64,000 bases of DNA from Klebsiella spallanzanii (GTDB taxonomy: Bacteria > Pseudomonadota > Gammaproteobacteria > Enterobacterales > Enterobacteriaceae), in the NCBI RefSeq assembly GCF_902158555.1, contig NZ_CABGGS010000005.1, positions 1 through 64,000 of the forward strand, given 5' to 3'. A program made the position numbers and the translations under genes. This document shows positions 48,953 to 61,681 of the stretch, piece by piece (positions within the stretch are counted from its first letter, which is position 1; each line of letters starts with the position of its first letter). The notes under the pieces were generated by a model that worked only from the letters and a program-made list of their open reading frames with translations, was not told where the DNA came from and did not search any database.

Positions 48953-49540
48953 TCAGGATAAAGTTTCACGCCTTGCGCTTTTAGGGCGAAAAGCTGCTAC
49001 CACATCGCGGTTAGTTTCGACATAAGGCCCTTCAAGCAGCTGTACACAATACGGTACACTCGCAAAAACACCGTGTACCAGCACCTTACCTTCAGCATCT
49101 TTAACGCCTTCCAGCGTTTCCTCGATAGCTTTAGGCTGGCCTGGAAGATTGAGGATCAGCGCCTGCTTGCGGATAACGCCAACCTGACGAGAAAGAATAG
49201 CCGTCGGCACAAAGTGCAGGCTAACCTGGCGCATTTGTTCGCCAAAGCCCGGCATGACTCTGTCGGCAATGGCCAGCGTCGCATCCGGCGTGACGTCACG
49301 GCGTGCCGGCCCCGTGCCGCCAGTGGTCAGAACCAGATGGCAGCCCATCTCATCAACCAGCTCACACAGCGTTTGTTCAATAATCACCTGCTCATCCGGG
49401 ATTAAACGGGTCTGCAGTTCGAAAGGCGTGGATAGCGCACGGGCCAGCCACTCTTCAAGCGCCGGGATGCCTTTATCCTGATAGACACCGCTGGAGGCGC
49501 GATCGGAAATGGAAACTAAGCCAATTCGTAAGGTGTTCAT
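48953..49540 (-). CDS. mog: Molybdopterin adenylyltransferase Mog
   Basis: A 195-residue enzyme that adenylates molybdopterin so that MoeA can insert molybdate. The nucleotide motif VLTTGGTGPARRDVTPDAT is typical. ATG 49540 gives the E. coli length; the five residues further upstream are not used. Downstream of talB on the same strand but with its own gap of about 60 bases containing a hairpin. Confidence 0.96.
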   Translation of the reverse strand: MNTLRIGLVSISDRASSGVYQDKGIPALEEWLARALSTPFELQTRLIPDEQVIIEQTLCELVDEMGCHLVLTTGGTGPARRDVTPDATLAIADRVMPGFGEQMRQVSLHFVPTAILSRQVGVIRKQALILNLPGQPKAIEETLEGVKDAEGKVLVHGVFASVPYCVQLLEGPYVETNRDVVAAFRPKSARRETLS

Positions 49541-49607
49541 GATTATTCCGTTCAAACAGTATTAATAAACAGAATAATACACCGAGGGGAGCAAGGCAGA
49601 CAGTTTA

Positions 49608-49633
49608 ATGTGGCCGACGAACGTCGGCCACAT
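49608..49633 (-). terminator. talB terminator hairpin
   Basis: ATGTGGCCGAC and GTCGGCCACAT form a perfect 11-bp stem with a GTTC loop, 8 bases past the talB stop. The U-tract is poor (TTAAAC), so some read-through into mog is likely. Confidence 0.7.
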
Positions 49634-49640
49634 GCGGGGA

Positions 49641-50594
49641 TTACAGCAGATCGCCGATCATTTTTTCCAGTTTTTCCTGGTCGATCGCAAACTTACGGAT
49701 ACCTTCCGCCAGTTTGTCTACCGCCATCGGATCCTGGTTGTGCTGCCACAGGAACTCAGATTCGGTGATACGAGCCGGGCGCGCTTTAACTTCGCCGCTG
49801 AACGTCAGTTTGCGTTCGATAGCGCCTTCGCTTTCAGCCAGCTCTTTCAGCAGCGCCGGAGCGATGGTCAGTCGGTCACAGCCGGCCAGTTCCAGGATCT
49901 CGCCGAGGTTACGGAAGCTTGCGCCCATAACTACAGTTTCATAGCCATGCTGCTTGTAGTATTCGTAGATTTCGCTTACGGAAACGACACCCGGATCTTC
50001 TGCCGGTGCATATTCTTTCTTGTCGGTGTTCGCTTTGTACCAGTCGAGGATACGGCCAACAAACGGAGAAATCAGGAATACGCCCGCTTCCGCACAAGCA
50101 CGCGCCTGAGCGAAGGAGAACAGCAGGGTCAGGTTACAGTTGATGCCTTCTTTTTCCAGCTGCTCAGCGGCACGGATACCCTGCCAGGTAGAAGCCAGCT
50201 TGATCAGAATGCGATCGTTGCTGATGCCAGCATCGTTGTACAGCTTGATGATGCGTTTAGCTTTCGCGATGGATGCATCGGTGTCATAGGACAGGCGAGC
50301 ATCAACTTCGGTGGAAATACGGCCAGGGATCAGCTTAAGGATTTCGAGACCAATGTTCACCGCCAGCTTATCGGAAGCATCGATAATCTGCTGTGCGCGG
50401 TCGCTGCTCTGGCCGCGAGCCCAGGCAACAGCATCATCAATCAGCTTACGGTACTCAGGGATCTGAGCCGCGCCGAGAATCAAAGAAGGGTTAGTCGTGG
50501 CGTCCTGAGGCTGATACAGCTTCATTGCCGCGATATCTCCGGTATCAGCTACGACAGTGGTGTACTGACGCAGAGAAGTCAATTTATCCGTCAT
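49641..50594 (-). CDS. talB: Transaldolase B
   Basis: A 317-residue pentose-phosphate enzyme. The Schiff-base lysine is in [15 protein letters not shown], with [18 protein letters not shown] following, the transaldolase signature. Same length as E. coli TalB. Divergent from yaaJ. Confidence 0.98.
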   Translation of the reverse strand: MTDKLTSLRQYTTVVADTGDIAAMKLYQPQDATTNPSLILGAAQIPEYRKLIDDAVAWARGQSSDRAQQIIDASDKLAVNIGLEILKLIPGRISTEVDARLSYDTDASIAKAKRIIKLYNDAGISNDRILIKLASTWQGIRAAEQLEKEGINCNLTLLFSFAQARACAEAGVFLISPFVGRILDWYKANTDKKEYAPAEDPGVVSVSEIYEYYKQHGYETVVMGASFRNLGEILELAGCDRLTIAPALLKELAESEGAIERKLTFSGEVKARPARITESEFLWQHNQDPMAVDKLAEGIRKFAIDQEKLEKMIGDLL

Positions 50595-50797
50595 GATAGT
50601 GTTTCTCTTAAACAGCAGTTAAGGGGATGTAACCGGTCTGCCAAGATGATAACACGCTGCCGGGTCAGCGCAACCGCCTACAATGCGAGAGCGCAGAGTG
50701 TGATAAACTGAGTCAATTAATTATCTGAACACTAAAGGATTGTCACTGAATTGGTAGCGTTTACACTTGCGCACCGGCATGGACAAGAGGATGTTTA

Positions 50798-52228
50798 ATG
50801 CCTGATTTTCTGTCTTTTATCAATGAAATACTCTGGGGCTCGGTAATGATTTACCTGTTACTGGGCGCGGGTATATGGTTTACCTGGCGAACAAAATATA
50901 TTCAGTTCCGTTATATTCGCCAGTTCAGCAAAAGTCTGAAAAAAAGCATTCAGCCGCAGCCTGGGGGGTTAACTTCCTTTCAGGCGCTGTGCATGAGCCT
51001 GGCTGCGCGTGTGGGTAGCGGTAATCTGGCTGGCGTCGCGCTAGCTATTGCCGCAGGCGGTCCGGGTGCCGTTTTTTGGATGTGGGTCTCTGCGCTGCTC
51101 GGAATGGCCAGCAGCTTCGCCGAATGCTCTCTCGCCCAGCTTTATAAAGAACGCGATTCCCGTGGGCAGTTTCGCGGTGGCCCCGCCTGGTATATGGCCA
51201 GGGGATTAGGTATGCGCTGGATGGGCGTCCTGTTTTCCATTTTTCTGCTGTTGGCCTACGGCATTATTTTTAACACCGTACAGGCCAACTCCGTTGCCCA
51301 TGCTCTGGAGTATGCATTCCATTTGCCAGAACTCGCTACGGGCAGCGTACTGGCCGTTCTGACGCTGCTGGTTATCGTCCGTGGCATTCGCGGTGTTGCG
51401 CGATTAATGCAGTGGGTCGTACCGGTGATGGCTCTGCTTTGGGTGATAGCCAGCCTGCTTATCAGCCTGTGGCATATCACCGCGCTCCCGGCAATTTTTG
51501 AAACCATTTTCCGCTGCGCCTTCGGCTGGCAGGAAGCCGCTGCGGGCGCGGTCGGCTATACCATCAGCCAGGCGCTGACCAGCGGTTTTCAGCGCGGTAT
51601 GTTTTCCAATGAAGCAGGAATGGGGTCTACGCCGAATGCCGCTGCGGCTGCGGCCTCATGGCCTCCTCACCCCGCAGCGCAGGGGATCGTGCAGATGATT
51701 GGCGTCTTCATTGACACGATTGTTATCTGTACCGCCAGCGCGGTCATCATCATGCTCGCACCGCATGGCAGCGAGGGAGAAGCCATTAACGGGATTCAGG
51801 CCATTCAGCACGCCATGACCAGTCTGGTTGGCGGTTGGGGCTCCAGCTTTGTCGCTTTTATCGTGCTGCTTTTCGCTTTCAGCTCCATCATTGCAAACTA
51901 CGTTTACGCGGAAAATAACCTTATTTTTCTGCGCATGGATAGCCAGCGCAACATCTGGGCACTGCGGATCTTCACGCTGTGTATGGTCATCACCGGGGCA
52001 ATAGTCAGCTTACCGGTCGTCTGGCAAATGGCGGACACCATCATGGCACTCATGGCAATCACTAACCTGACGGCGATTCTGCTGCTGTCGCCGACGGTGC
52101 GCATCATTGCTAGTGATTACCTGCGCCAGCGTCGGCTGGGCCAGCGACCGGAATTTGACGTCACCCGCTACCCCGAAATCCATCAGCAGCTGGTGCCGGG
52201 TACCTGGGATAATCTGCCGCGCGAATAG
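50798..52228 (+). CDS. yaaJ: Sodium/alanine-glycine symporter family protein YaaJ
   Basis: A 476-residue inner-membrane amino-acid carrier of the AGCS family, same length as E. coli YaaJ. Signature regions: [18 protein letters not shown] and [20 protein letters not shown] in the transport core. AGAGGATG precedes the ATG. Substrate probably alanine or glycine with Na+, by family. Confidence 0.93.
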   Translation: MPDFLSFINEILWGSVMIYLLLGAGIWFTWRTKYIQFRYIRQFSKSLKKSIQPQPGGLTSFQALCMSLAARVGSGNLAGVALAIAAGGPGAVFWMWVSALLGMASSFAECSLAQLYKERDSRGQFRGGPAWYMARGLGMRWMGVLFSIFLLLAYGIIFNTVQANSVAHALEYAFHLPELATGSVLAVLTLLVIVRGIRGVARLMQWVVPVMALLWVIASLLISLWHITALPAIFETIFRCAFGWQEAAAGAVGYTISQALTSGFQRGMFSNEAGMGSTPNAAAAAASWPPHPAAQGIVQMIGVFIDTIVICTASAVIIMLAPHGSEGEAINGIQAIQHAMTSLVGGWGSSFVAFIVLLFAFSSIIANYVYAENNLIFLRMDSQRNIWALRIFTLCMVITGAIVSLPVVWQMADTIMALMAITNLTAILLLSPTVRIIASDYLRQRRLGQRPEFDVTRYPEIHQQLVPGTWDNLPRE

Positions 52229-52305
52229 CGCGGCAATCGCAGCTATCGATCCCTCTATGGCGTTTTTTTGCTAAAGTCGTCAAAAATCTCCTGCAAGGAC
52301 TGGAT

Positions 52306-53079
52306 ATGCTCATTCTGATTTCACCTGCAAAAACGCTCGATTATCAAAGCCCGCTGGCAACGGCCCGCTATACCCAGCCTGAACTACTGGAATACTCTCA
52401 GGAGCTTATCGGCATCGCCCGTCAGCTATCAGCACCGCAAATAGGTAAGCTGATGGGCATCAGCGACAAGCTGGCTGACCTCAATGCGACCCGTTTTCAC
52501 GACTGGCATCCGAATTTCACGCCGGACAACGCCCGCCAGGCAATTCTGGCTTTTAAGGGCGATGTCTACACCGGTCTGCGGGCAGAAACCTTTAGCGAAG
52601 CCGACTTTGATTTTGCCCAGCAGCATCTGCGGATGCTTTCCGGCCTTTATGGCGTCCTGCGCCCGCTGGATCTGATGCAACCTTATCGGCTGGAGATGGG
52701 GATTAAGCTTGAAAACGCGAAAGGCAAAGACCTGTATCAGTATTGGGGAGAGGTGATCACCGATAAGCTGAATCAGGCATTGAAAGCGCAGGGTGACGAT
52801 ATCGTGGTTAACCTGGCCTCCGATGAGTACTTCAGATCGGTCAAACCTAAACAGCTTGAGGGTCAGTTGATTAAACCCGTTTTCCTTGATGAGAAAAACG
52901 GCAAGTTCAAAGTGATCAGCTTCTATGCCAAGAAAGCTCGCGGCTTAATGAGCCGTTACATCATTGAAAATCGCTTAACCACGCCGGAGCAACTAACCCG
53001 CTTTGATAGCGAAGGTTATTTCTTTGACGCTGATGCTTCGAGTAAAAGCGAGCTGGTATTTAAGCGCCACGAGCAGTAA
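52306..53079 (+). CDS. yaaA: Peroxide stress resistance protein YaaA
   Basis: A 257-residue cytoplasmic protein that in E. coli lowers free iron under hydrogen peroxide and is OxyR-induced. Conserved start [36 protein letters not shown] in the middle, [11 protein letters not shown] and [14 protein letters not shown] later. AAGGAC precedes the start. Convergent with thrC. Confidence 0.95.
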   Translation: MLILISPAKTLDYQSPLATARYTQPELLEYSQELIGIARQLSAPQIGKLMGISDKLADLNATRFHDWHPNFTPDNARQAILAFKGDVYTGLRAETFSEADFDFAQQHLRMLSGLYGVLRPLDLMQPYRLEMGIKLENAKGKDLYQYWGEVITDKLNQALKAQGDDIVVNLASDEYFRSVKPKQLEGQLIKPVFLDEKNGKFKVISFYAKKARGLMSRYIIENRLTTPEQLTRFDSEGYFFDADASSKSELVFKRHEQ

Positions 53080-53087
53080 GAAACAAA

Positions 53088-53118
53088 CGCCCCTGCTGCG
53101 GATAGCGCAACAGGGGCG
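53088..53118. terminator. Terminator between yaaA and thrC
   Basis: CGCCCCTGCTGCG and CGCAACAGGGGCG form a 13-base stem with one mismatch and a 5-base loop. The minus strand continues TTTGTTTCTT, so it mainly ends the thr operon; it may also end yaaA. Confidence 0.82.
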
Positions 53119-53131
53119 CATTGAGTCAAAC

Positions 53132-54412
53132 TTAACCCATCATCAACTTACGCAGCGCGGCAAAATCGGCCGGCAGATTATGTGACAGCAGCGGCAGATC
53201 TGCGCGATCGGCCAGCTCTTTCGGCAGCGGCAGCGTCTCTTGCAGGATCTCTTCCACGCTCTCTTTAAATTTCGCCGGATGCGCCGTGCCAAGGAACAGG
53301 CCGTACTCGCCTGGCTGCAACTGGTCGCGCAGCGCACGATAAGCAATGGCCGCATGCGGTTCTGAGGTATAGCCAATGGCTTTCAGCTCACGCATGGTAT
53401 CTTTAGTAACCTCATCGTCCACTGCCGCGTAGCCCAGCTCGTTCAGACGCCAGGTTTTACGGCGGAACAGCTCTTCTACACGCGGCCAGTTGTTCGGCTG
53501 GCTGACGTCCATGGCGTTAGACAACGTGGCCTGCGTCGCTTTCGGCGACCAGTTACCGTCCTGCAGGAAGCGCGGTACGGTATCATTGGCGTTCGTCGCC
53601 GCGATAAAGCGTTTGATCGGCAGACCCAGAGATTTCGCCAGCAGACCCGCAGTCAGGTCGCCAAAGTTGCCGCTTGGCACCGAGATAACCAGTTGATTAC
53701 GAGCTTCCTGCGGCAGTTGCGCTACGGCTTCAAAGTAGTAGCAAATCTGCGCCAGCAGGCGGCTGATATTGATTGAGTTAGCCGAGTTCAGCCCCAGCGC
53801 AACTTTCAGTTCTTCGTCATCAAAAGCCTGCTTAACCAGCGCCTGGCAGGCATCGAAATCGCCATCGATAGCAACGGTTTCAATGTTGCCACCCAGAGTA
53901 CAGAACAGCTTTTCCTGCAGCGGGCTAATTTTACCGCGCGGATACAGGATAACGACCTTGACGTTTGGCAGACCATAGAACGCATGCGCGACCGCCGCGC
54001 CGGTATCACCGGACGTTGCCGTCAGAATGGTCACCGGTTTGTCGCCCGCGATATGGGTCAGCATTTGCGCCATAAAGCGGCCGCCGAAGTCTTTAAACGC
54101 CAGCGTCGGACCGTGGAACAGCTCCAGGCAGCCGACATCGTCCTGCACTTTGCTTACCGGTGCCGGGAAGGTAAACGCGTTGCCGATACGTTCTTGCAGT
54201 ACATCCTGCGGTATCTCGTCGCCGATAAACGCTGACAAGATTTTCGCGCTACGCGAGACAAAATCCTGCTGCAGCATGTCGTCGATTTCAGTCAGGCTAA
54301 ATTCCGGTAGATCGTGCGGAAAGAACAGCCCTTGATGCTTGCCAAGCCCCTGCGTGACGGCCTGCGCAAAGCTGACCTGTTCGTTATGATCTTTTAAGTT
54401 ATAGAGTTTCAT
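53132..54412 (-). CDS. thrC: Threonine synthase
   Basis: A 426-residue pyridoxal-phosphate enzyme that turns O-phosphohomoserine into threonine. The cofactor lysine is in HGPTLAFKDFGGRF near residue 107; ATSGDTGAAVAHAF is the phosphate-binding loop. It follows thrB by three bases. Confidence 0.98.
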   Translation of the reverse strand: MKLYNLKDHNEQVSFAQAVTQGLGKHQGLFFPHDLPEFSLTEIDDMLQQDFVSRSAKILSAFIGDEIPQDVLQERIGNAFTFPAPVSKVQDDVGCLELFHGPTLAFKDFGGRFMAQMLTHIAGDKPVTILTATSGDTGAAVAHAFYGLPNVKVVILYPRGKISPLQEKLFCTLGGNIETVAIDGDFDACQALVKQAFDDEELKVALGLNSANSINISRLLAQICYYFEAVAQLPQEARNQLVISVPSGNFGDLTAGLLAKSLGLPIKRFIAATNANDTVPRFLQDGNWSPKATQATLSNAMDVSQPNNWPRVEELFRRKTWRLNELGYAAVDDEVTKDTMRELKAIGYTSEPHAAIAYRALRDQLQPGEYGLFLGTAHPAKFKESVEEILQETLPLPKELADRADLPLLSHNLPADFAALRKLMMG

Positions 54413-54415
54413 TGA

Positions 54416-55345
54416 TTATCCCACTACTCGAGCGCCCGCCGTGTCCAGCCGGCAAATATGAACAAAGCCTTCCTGATTTTGCAGATAGTGCGTAGCCAGC
54501 CAGTCGGCGACGCGCTGCGCGGTTTCCGGTTTATCGCATAGTGCGAACAACGTTGGACCGGAACCGGAAATGCCGCACGCCTGCGCGCCAATTTCCATTG
54601 CTGCCTGACGCGCTTCGCTGAAGCCCGGCAGTAGTTTGGTACGATACGGTTCGGCAATCACATCTTTCATCAATTTCGCCGCCAACTGAGGCTGACGGGA
54701 ATAGCAGGCGTGAATGAAGCCCGCCAGATGACGGCCGTGGGCAATACAGTCCTGACGGCGATACTGCGCAGGGAGGATTGCCCGCGCTTCCGCCGTTGAG
54801 ACTTTAATCCCCGGATAGGCCAGCACCCACAGCCATTCGTCAAAGGCCGGAATCTGCTGGCTGATGATGCCGTTTTCCTCAAGCATCAACTGTATCCCGC
54901 CCAGATAGCAGGGGGCGACGTTATCATAGTGAATGCTGCCGGAAATCCGCCCTTCCATCTCGCCCATCAGCGCCAGCATTCGTGTCTCACTGAGCGGCTT
55001 ACCGCAGAATTCGTTCATCGCCACCAGCGCGGCAACCACGGAACAAGCACTGGACCCCAGGCCGGAGCCGATCGGCATATTTTTTTCCAGCGTCATCGCC
55101 ACCGGCACCTTTTTGCCAATCTCCTGGCAAAAACGCTCCCAGCATTGATAGACAATATTTTCCTGCGGAGCCGTCGGCAGTTTGCTGGCGAAACGACCCA
55201 CGTTTTGCAGGCTAAAGCTCGTCGCCGCCTCAACGGAGACGTTGTCTCCCAGCAGAGTGCCGTCAACCGGCGTTACCGCCGCGCCCAGCACGTCAAATCC
55301 GACGCTCATATTGGCGCTGGAAGCCGGGGCATATACTTTGACCAT
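54416..55345 (-). CDS. thrB: Homoserine kinase
   Basis: A 309-residue GHMP kinase that phosphorylates homoserine. The ATP loop is [18 protein letters not shown]; the C-terminal [14 protein letters not shown] is the GHMP signature. One base separates it from thrA, suggesting coupling. Confidence 0.98.
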   Translation of the reverse strand: MVKVYAPASSANMSVGFDVLGAAVTPVDGTLLGDNVSVEAATSFSLQNVGRFASKLPTAPQENIVYQCWERFCQEIGKKVPVAMTLEKNMPIGSGLGSSACSVVAALVAMNEFCGKPLSETRMLALMGEMEGRISGSIHYDNVAPCYLGGIQLMLEENGIISQQIPAFDEWLWVLAYPGIKVSTAEARAILPAQYRRQDCIAHGRHLAGFIHACYSRQPQLAAKLMKDVIAEPYRTKLLPGFSEARQAAMEIGAQACGISGSGPTLFALCDKPETAQRVADWLATHYLQNQEGFVHICRLDTAGARVVG

Positions 55346-55346
55346 C

Positions 55347-57821
<2,475 letters not shown>

Positions 57822-57834
57822 TTAATTTTTTATC

Positions 57835-57872
57835 GAAAAAAAAAGCCCGCACTGTTCAGGTGCGGGCTTTTT
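57835..57872 (-). terminator. thr operon attenuator
   Basis: AAGCCCGCAC and GTGCGGGCTT form a 10-bp stem with a 7-base loop and end in nine U residues on the minus strand, between thrL and thrA. Ribosome stalling on the leader's Thr and Ile codons would prevent it from forming. Confidence 0.96.
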
Positions 57873-57891
57873 TCTGTGTTTCCTGTACGCG

Positions 57892-57960
57892 TCAGCCCGC
57901 ACCGTTACCTGTGGTAATAGTGGTGGTGATAATCGTGGTAATCATGCCGATGCGATTCAT
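57892..57960 (-). CDS. thrL: thr operon leader peptide
   Basis: A 22-residue leader, [20 protein letters not shown] then AG. It has seven threonine and five isoleucine codons, so both amino acids control attenuation. The MNRIGMI start is the Salmonella form; E. coli starts MKRIS. Confidence 0.96.
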
Positions 57961-58004
57961 GGATGTTGTGTACTCTGTAATTTTTATCTGTCTGTGTCCT
58001 GTGC

Positions 58005-58039
58005 CTATATTGGTTAAAGTATCTGTCGACCTAAGTCAA
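58005..58039 (-). promoter_or_regulatory. thr operon promoter
   Basis: TTGACT (58034-58039, minus strand) is the -35 of the E. coli thr promoter, and the sequence up to ACTTTAACCAATATAGG is nearly identical to E. coli. About 45-75 bases upstream of thrL. Confidence 0.8.
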
Positions 58040-58172
58040 CGAATTTCTACTTTTACCCCGTTTTTACGCACCGAGCCAATACGCCATAATAACCTGACAA
58101 CTCATCCGTATTTACGCAATGCAACGCCAACAATCAGCACATTAAACCATATTAAAATCATATTACAGATCT

Positions 58173-58859
58173 TTACTCTGATAGGTTTTTTTCAATATCG
58201 TGCAGTAAGCGATGCAGCATTGCAGTGTCACGCTGTTGCAAAAGACCGATTCGCTGCTGTAGCCAATCGGTAAGTTTGATGTCGTCTCCAACACCGAGAC
58301 GGGTCAACAGATCGAGCGTACGTGAACGTAGCGCCTGCAACTGGTTTTCATCCACGCCTGCAGATATTTTCGGGGCTTGCTGCATCAGCGAAGTCAACTG
58401 ATAGCAATAAACCATTACCGATTGCCCTAAATTCAGCGAGGGATAGTCCGCTACCATCGGTACGCCGGTCAACACGTCAGCCAGGGCAAGCTCTTCATTG
58501 GTTAGCCCGGAATCCTCACGACCAAACACCAGCGCGGCATGATTCATCCACTGTGCTTTCTCCTCCAGTAGCGGTAATAGCTGCTGCGGCGTCGCATAAT
58601 AGTGGAAACGCGCCCGGCTGCGGGCAGTCGTGGCAACGGTAAAATCCACGTCATGCAGCGCCTGCTCCAGCGTAGCAAAAGTGCTGATATTATCGAGGAT
58701 ATCGCCGGATCCGTGCGCCACCCAGCGCGCGGCAGGCTGCAAATGCGCATCGCTATCAACGATACGCATATCGCTAAACCCCATTGTTTTCATCGCTCGC
58801 GCAGCTGCGCCAACGTTCTCTGCCCGAGCCGGGGACACTAATACAATTGATAAACGCAT
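58173..58859 (-). CDS. yjtD: SpoU-family RNA methyltransferase YjtD
   Basis: A 228-residue SAM-dependent 2'-O-methyltransferase of the SPOUT (TrmJ-like) class. Motifs: SPARAENVGAAARAMKTMGF (motif 1), LVFGREDSGLTNEEL (motif 2) and NLGQSVMVYCYQL (motif 3) of the SpoU knot. Same length as E. coli YjtD. RNA target not known with certainty. Located between thrL and yjjY. Confidence 0.94.
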   Translation of the reverse strand: MRLSIVLVSPARAENVGAAARAMKTMGFSDMRIVDSDAHLQPAARWVAHGSGDILDNISTFATLEQALHDVDFTVATTARSRARFHYYATPQQLLPLLEEKAQWMNHAALVFGREDSGLTNEELALADVLTGVPMVADYPSLNLGQSVMVYCYQLTSLMQQAPKISAGVDENQLQALRSRTLDLLTRLGVGDDIKLTDWLQQRIGLLQQRDTAMLHRLLHDIEKNLSE

Positions 58860-59203
58860 TCGGTTTCTCTTTTACCTTTTTAGGCGGAGGGAATGACTAT
58901 TCACACCCTCATTTTACGCGCCGTAAATTTACAAATTTGCAACAAAAATCACTAAATTTGAGCTTTATCACCCATAAAAAAAACTAAACTATTCCCAAGT
59001 CCCCATGACACGGAGTATGTTAACAGAACGTCTTTATCCGTATGTTTGGCAATGAAATTTATATCCAGGCACGTTTTCAGACGTTGGATTCACCATGTTT
59101 ATTATTTTCTCAACGCAACTAATTGAGCCGTGTATGAATTGTGACTATGAATCGCATTTCGATGCAATGATTTCACAAGACTGTTAACGTGCTACAATTG
59201 AAC

Positions 59204-59217
59204 TTGATATATGTCAA
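59204..59217. promoter_or_regulatory. FNR-like site upstream of arcA
   Basis: TTGATATATGTCAA differs from the FNR consensus TTGATnnnnATCAA at one position. E. coli arcA is activated by FNR under anaerobiosis, so the site fits. It lies 278 bases before the arcA start. Confidence 0.6.
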
Positions 59218-59258
59218 CGAAGCGTAGTTTTATTGGGTGTCAGGCCTCTCTTAGCCTG

Positions 59259-59399
59259 TTATGTTGCTGTTAAAATGGTTAGGATGACAGCCGTTTTTGA
59301 CACCGTCGGGTCCAGAGGGAAAGTACCCACGACCAAGCTAATGATGTTGTTGACGTTGATGGAAAGTGCATCAAGAACGCAATTACGTACTTTAGTCAT
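59259..59399 (-). CDS. yjjY: Small protein YjjY
   Basis: A 46-residue frame, MTKVRNCVLDALSINVNNII and ending AVILTILTAT, nearly identical to E. coli YjjY and too short to stand out among longer frames. It is antisense to the arcA leader. It may instead be a conserved stretch of the arcA 5' region rather than a real protein. Confidence 0.65.
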   Translation of the reverse strand: MTKVRNCVLDALSINVNNIISLVVGTFPLDPTVSKTAVILTILTAT

Positions 59400-59494
59400 G
59401 TTACGCCGGGCATGTTAATTTGCGACATGTACCAGGCAGGTCAGGGACTTTGGTACTTCCTGTTTCGATTTAGTTGGCAATTTAGGTAGCAAAC

Positions 59495-60211
59495 ATGCAG
59501 ACCCCGCACATTCTTATCGTTGAAGACGAGTTGGTAACACGCAACACGTTAAAAAGTATTTTCGAAGCAGAAGGCTATGATGTATTCGAAGCGACCGATG
59601 GCGCGGAAATGCATCAGATCCTGTCTGAAAATGATATCAACCTGGTAATCATGGATATCAACCTACCAGGTAAAAATGGCCTCCTGCTAGCGCGCGAACT
59701 GCGTGAACAGGCAGACGTCGCGCTGATGTTCCTTACCGGTCGCGATAACGAAGTGGATAAAATTCTGGGCCTCGAAATCGGCGCCGATGACTATATCACT
59801 AAACCGTTCAACCCACGTGAACTGACGATTCGCGCGCGCAACCTGCTCTCCCGTACCATGAACCTGGGTACCCCGAGCGAAGAGCGCCGTAGCGTAGAAA
59901 GCTATAAGTTCAACGGCTGGGAGCTGGATATCAATAGCCGTTCGCTGGTAAGCCCAAATGGTGAGCAGTACAAGCTGCCGCGCAGTGAATTCCGCGCCAT
60001 GCTGCACTTCTGCGAAAATCCGGGCAAAATCCAGTCGCGTGCAGAACTGCTGAAGAAAATGACCGGCCGTGAGCTTAAGCCGCACGACCGTACCGTGGAC
60101 GTGACCATCCGCCGCATTCGTAAGCATTTTGAGTCCACTCCGGATACCCCGGAAATTATCGCCACTATCCATGGCGAGGGGTACCGCTTCTGTGGAGACC
60201 TGCAGGAATAA
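59495..60211 (+). CDS. arcA: Aerobic respiration control response regulator ArcA
   Basis: A 238-residue OmpR-type regulator that, phosphorylated by ArcB, represses aerobic metabolism genes. Receiver motifs: [11 protein letters not shown], the acceptor aspartate in [13 protein letters not shown], the lysine in [11 protein letters not shown]-terminal winged helix ([15 protein letters not shown]). Faces away from yjjY. Confidence 0.98.
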   Translation: MQTPHILIVEDELVTRNTLKSIFEAEGYDVFEATDGAEMHQILSENDINLVIMDINLPGKNGLLLARELREQADVALMFLTGRDNEVDKILGLEIGADDYITKPFNPRELTIRARNLLSRTMNLGTPSEERRSVESYKFNGWELDINSRSLVSPNGEQYKLPRSEFRAMLHFCENPGKIQSRAELLKKMTGRELKPHDRTVDVTIRRIRKHFESTPDTPEIIATIHGEGYRFCGDLQE

Positions 60212-60240
60212 CCAGGTTTTTCTTGCTGTCATAACGTAAA

Positions 60241-60268
60241 AACGGCGCTATTCGCGCCGTTTTTTTTA
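60241..60268. terminator. Terminator after arcA
   Basis: AACGGCGC and GCGCCGTT form an 8-bp stem with a 5-base loop, followed by eight T residues on the plus strand and preceded by AAA. It works for arcA and possibly for creD from the other side. Confidence 0.93.
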
Positions 60269-61624
60269 TTTCCAGATCCTCAGCTTATCGTTATCTTCAC
60301 CGCCATCAGGCTGTTTTTCTTTCGGCTTTGGGAGAGATAGCGCATACCAGTCAACGCGACGGGTCAGGAACATTAGCGCGCTGAGCGCCAACAGCAGCAC
60401 CCCGGTTCCCAATAGCAATGCGCTATCTTCCGAACGTAACAGCATCCACATAACGCTATCCAGCAACAGCAAGGCGCAGACGAAAAGCAGACTATTACGC
60501 CATCCTTTCAGAACTGCTTGCAGATATACTCCATTGATCAGCGCCCCTATCAGGCTGGCAACGATCCATGAAGACGTAAAACCGATATGTTCGGACAATG
60601 CCAGCAGCACCAGATAAAACATCACCAACGACAAACCAACCAGCAGATACTGCATCGGGTGTAAACGGCACTGGGTCAGGCTTTCGAAAACGAAAAAGGC
60701 CATGAACGTCAGTGAAATCAAAAGAATGGCATACTTGGTTGCCCGATCAGTCAACTGATACTGATCGGCAGGGGTCGTGACGTTAACATTGAAAGCAGGC
60801 AACTGACGCCACTCAATCTCCCGATCGTCTACGAAAAAACGGGCCATATTGTTTGCAAACCAGCTACTTTGCCAGTGCGCGCTATAGCCAGTGGGAGTGA
60901 TCTCACGGTTAACCGGCAGAAAATCGCCCAGAAAGCCAGGATGCGCCCAATTGCTGGCAAGCTGTAGCTCACTGTTACGTCCGAGCGGCACGACTGAGAA
61001 GCTCCCGGTTCCGTTCAGATTCAGTGTGAATTCAACATCCAGCGTTTTTTGTTCAGGAGATAGTAGCGGCATTGGCATATGAATTCCCTCTCCGCTACCG
61101 CTGATACCAATTCCTGGTTCTACAGGAAGCGCCTCGCCGTTAATCTTCGGAGCTATAATGGTACCAATCCCGCGCGCATCGCTGACGCCGACCACCATAA
61201 CCGGTTTACCCAACGTAATATTATCTTTTCTGAGTTCAGACAGACGAGAAGCATCAAACTGCGCCTTAATCCCAAGATCGTTGTGCCAAATCTGGCCTTC
61301 ATAAATACCGATTTTCCGCGATTCAACGTTCTGCTTTCCGGCAATCGCCAGCGATTCCGGTAACCAGTAATGCACCCAGCTACGCTCATATGTCACCTCT
61401 TTTTTATCTTCGATACAGGTCAATGTTTCGGTGACAGGAATGGCAATCAGCGGCCCGGTCAGCTTCTGCGACCCGCTGGTACTGCTCTCCAGCGCATCCA
61501 CCACATCGCTGCGATAGTCCGCGCGTTCCACAATCAGCTGCCTGACGATCATTAGCGGGATCGATAGCAATAAAATGCATCCCAACAGGGTGCTCATTTT
61601 CCAGAATAATGGTGATTTCAACAT
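60266..61624 (-). CDS. creD: Inner-membrane protein CreD
   Basis: A 452-residue inner-membrane protein, like E. coli CreD. N-terminal hydrophobic segment (SPLFWKMSTLLGCILLLSIP), a periplasmic-type domain, then several membrane segments from about residue 290. A member of the CreBC regulon. Function is not known exactly; it is linked to colicin E2 tolerance and beta-lactam response. A CreB box lies just upstream. Confidence 0.93.
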   Translation of the reverse strand: MLKSPLFWKMSTLLGCILLLSIPLMIVRQLIVERADYRSDVVDALESSTSGSQKLTGPLIAIPVTETLTCIEDKKEVTYERSWVHYWLPESLAIAGKQNVESRKIGIYEGQIWHNDLGIKAQFDASRLSELRKDNITLGKPVMVVGVSDARGIGTIIAPKINGEALPVEPGIGISGSGEGIHMPMPLLSPEQKTLDVEFTLNLNGTGSFSVVPLGRNSELQLASNWAHPGFLGDFLPVNREITPTGYSAHWQSSWFANNMARFFVDDREIEWRQLPAFNVNVTTPADQYQLTDRATKYAILLISLTFMAFFVFESLTQCRLHPMQYLLVGLSLVMFYLVLLALSEHIGFTSSWIVASLIGALINGVYLQAVLKGWRNSLLFVCALLLLDSVMWMLLRSEDSALLLGTGVLLLALSALMFLTRRVDWYALSLPKPKEKQPDGGEDNDKLRIWK

Positions 61625-61681
61625 AGCCCTCTCCTTAGTGATGTGTTCACCTTAACGGGGCTATGTGGGGGGAGTTTGAAG

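Larger units (their letters stand above)
58860..59494. other. arcA upstream region with yjjY
   Basis: 635 bases between yjtD and arcA. The arcA promoters are here, and the FNR-like site at 59204-59217 and the small gene yjjY (59259-59399) lie inside. The long leader of arcA overlaps yjjY on the other strand. No structured RNA was fixed with confidence. Confidence 0.6.

Noticed and set aside
49608..50711. 367-codon open frame on the plus strand
   Set aside because: Antisense of talB; starts within the talB terminator hairpin and has no family features.
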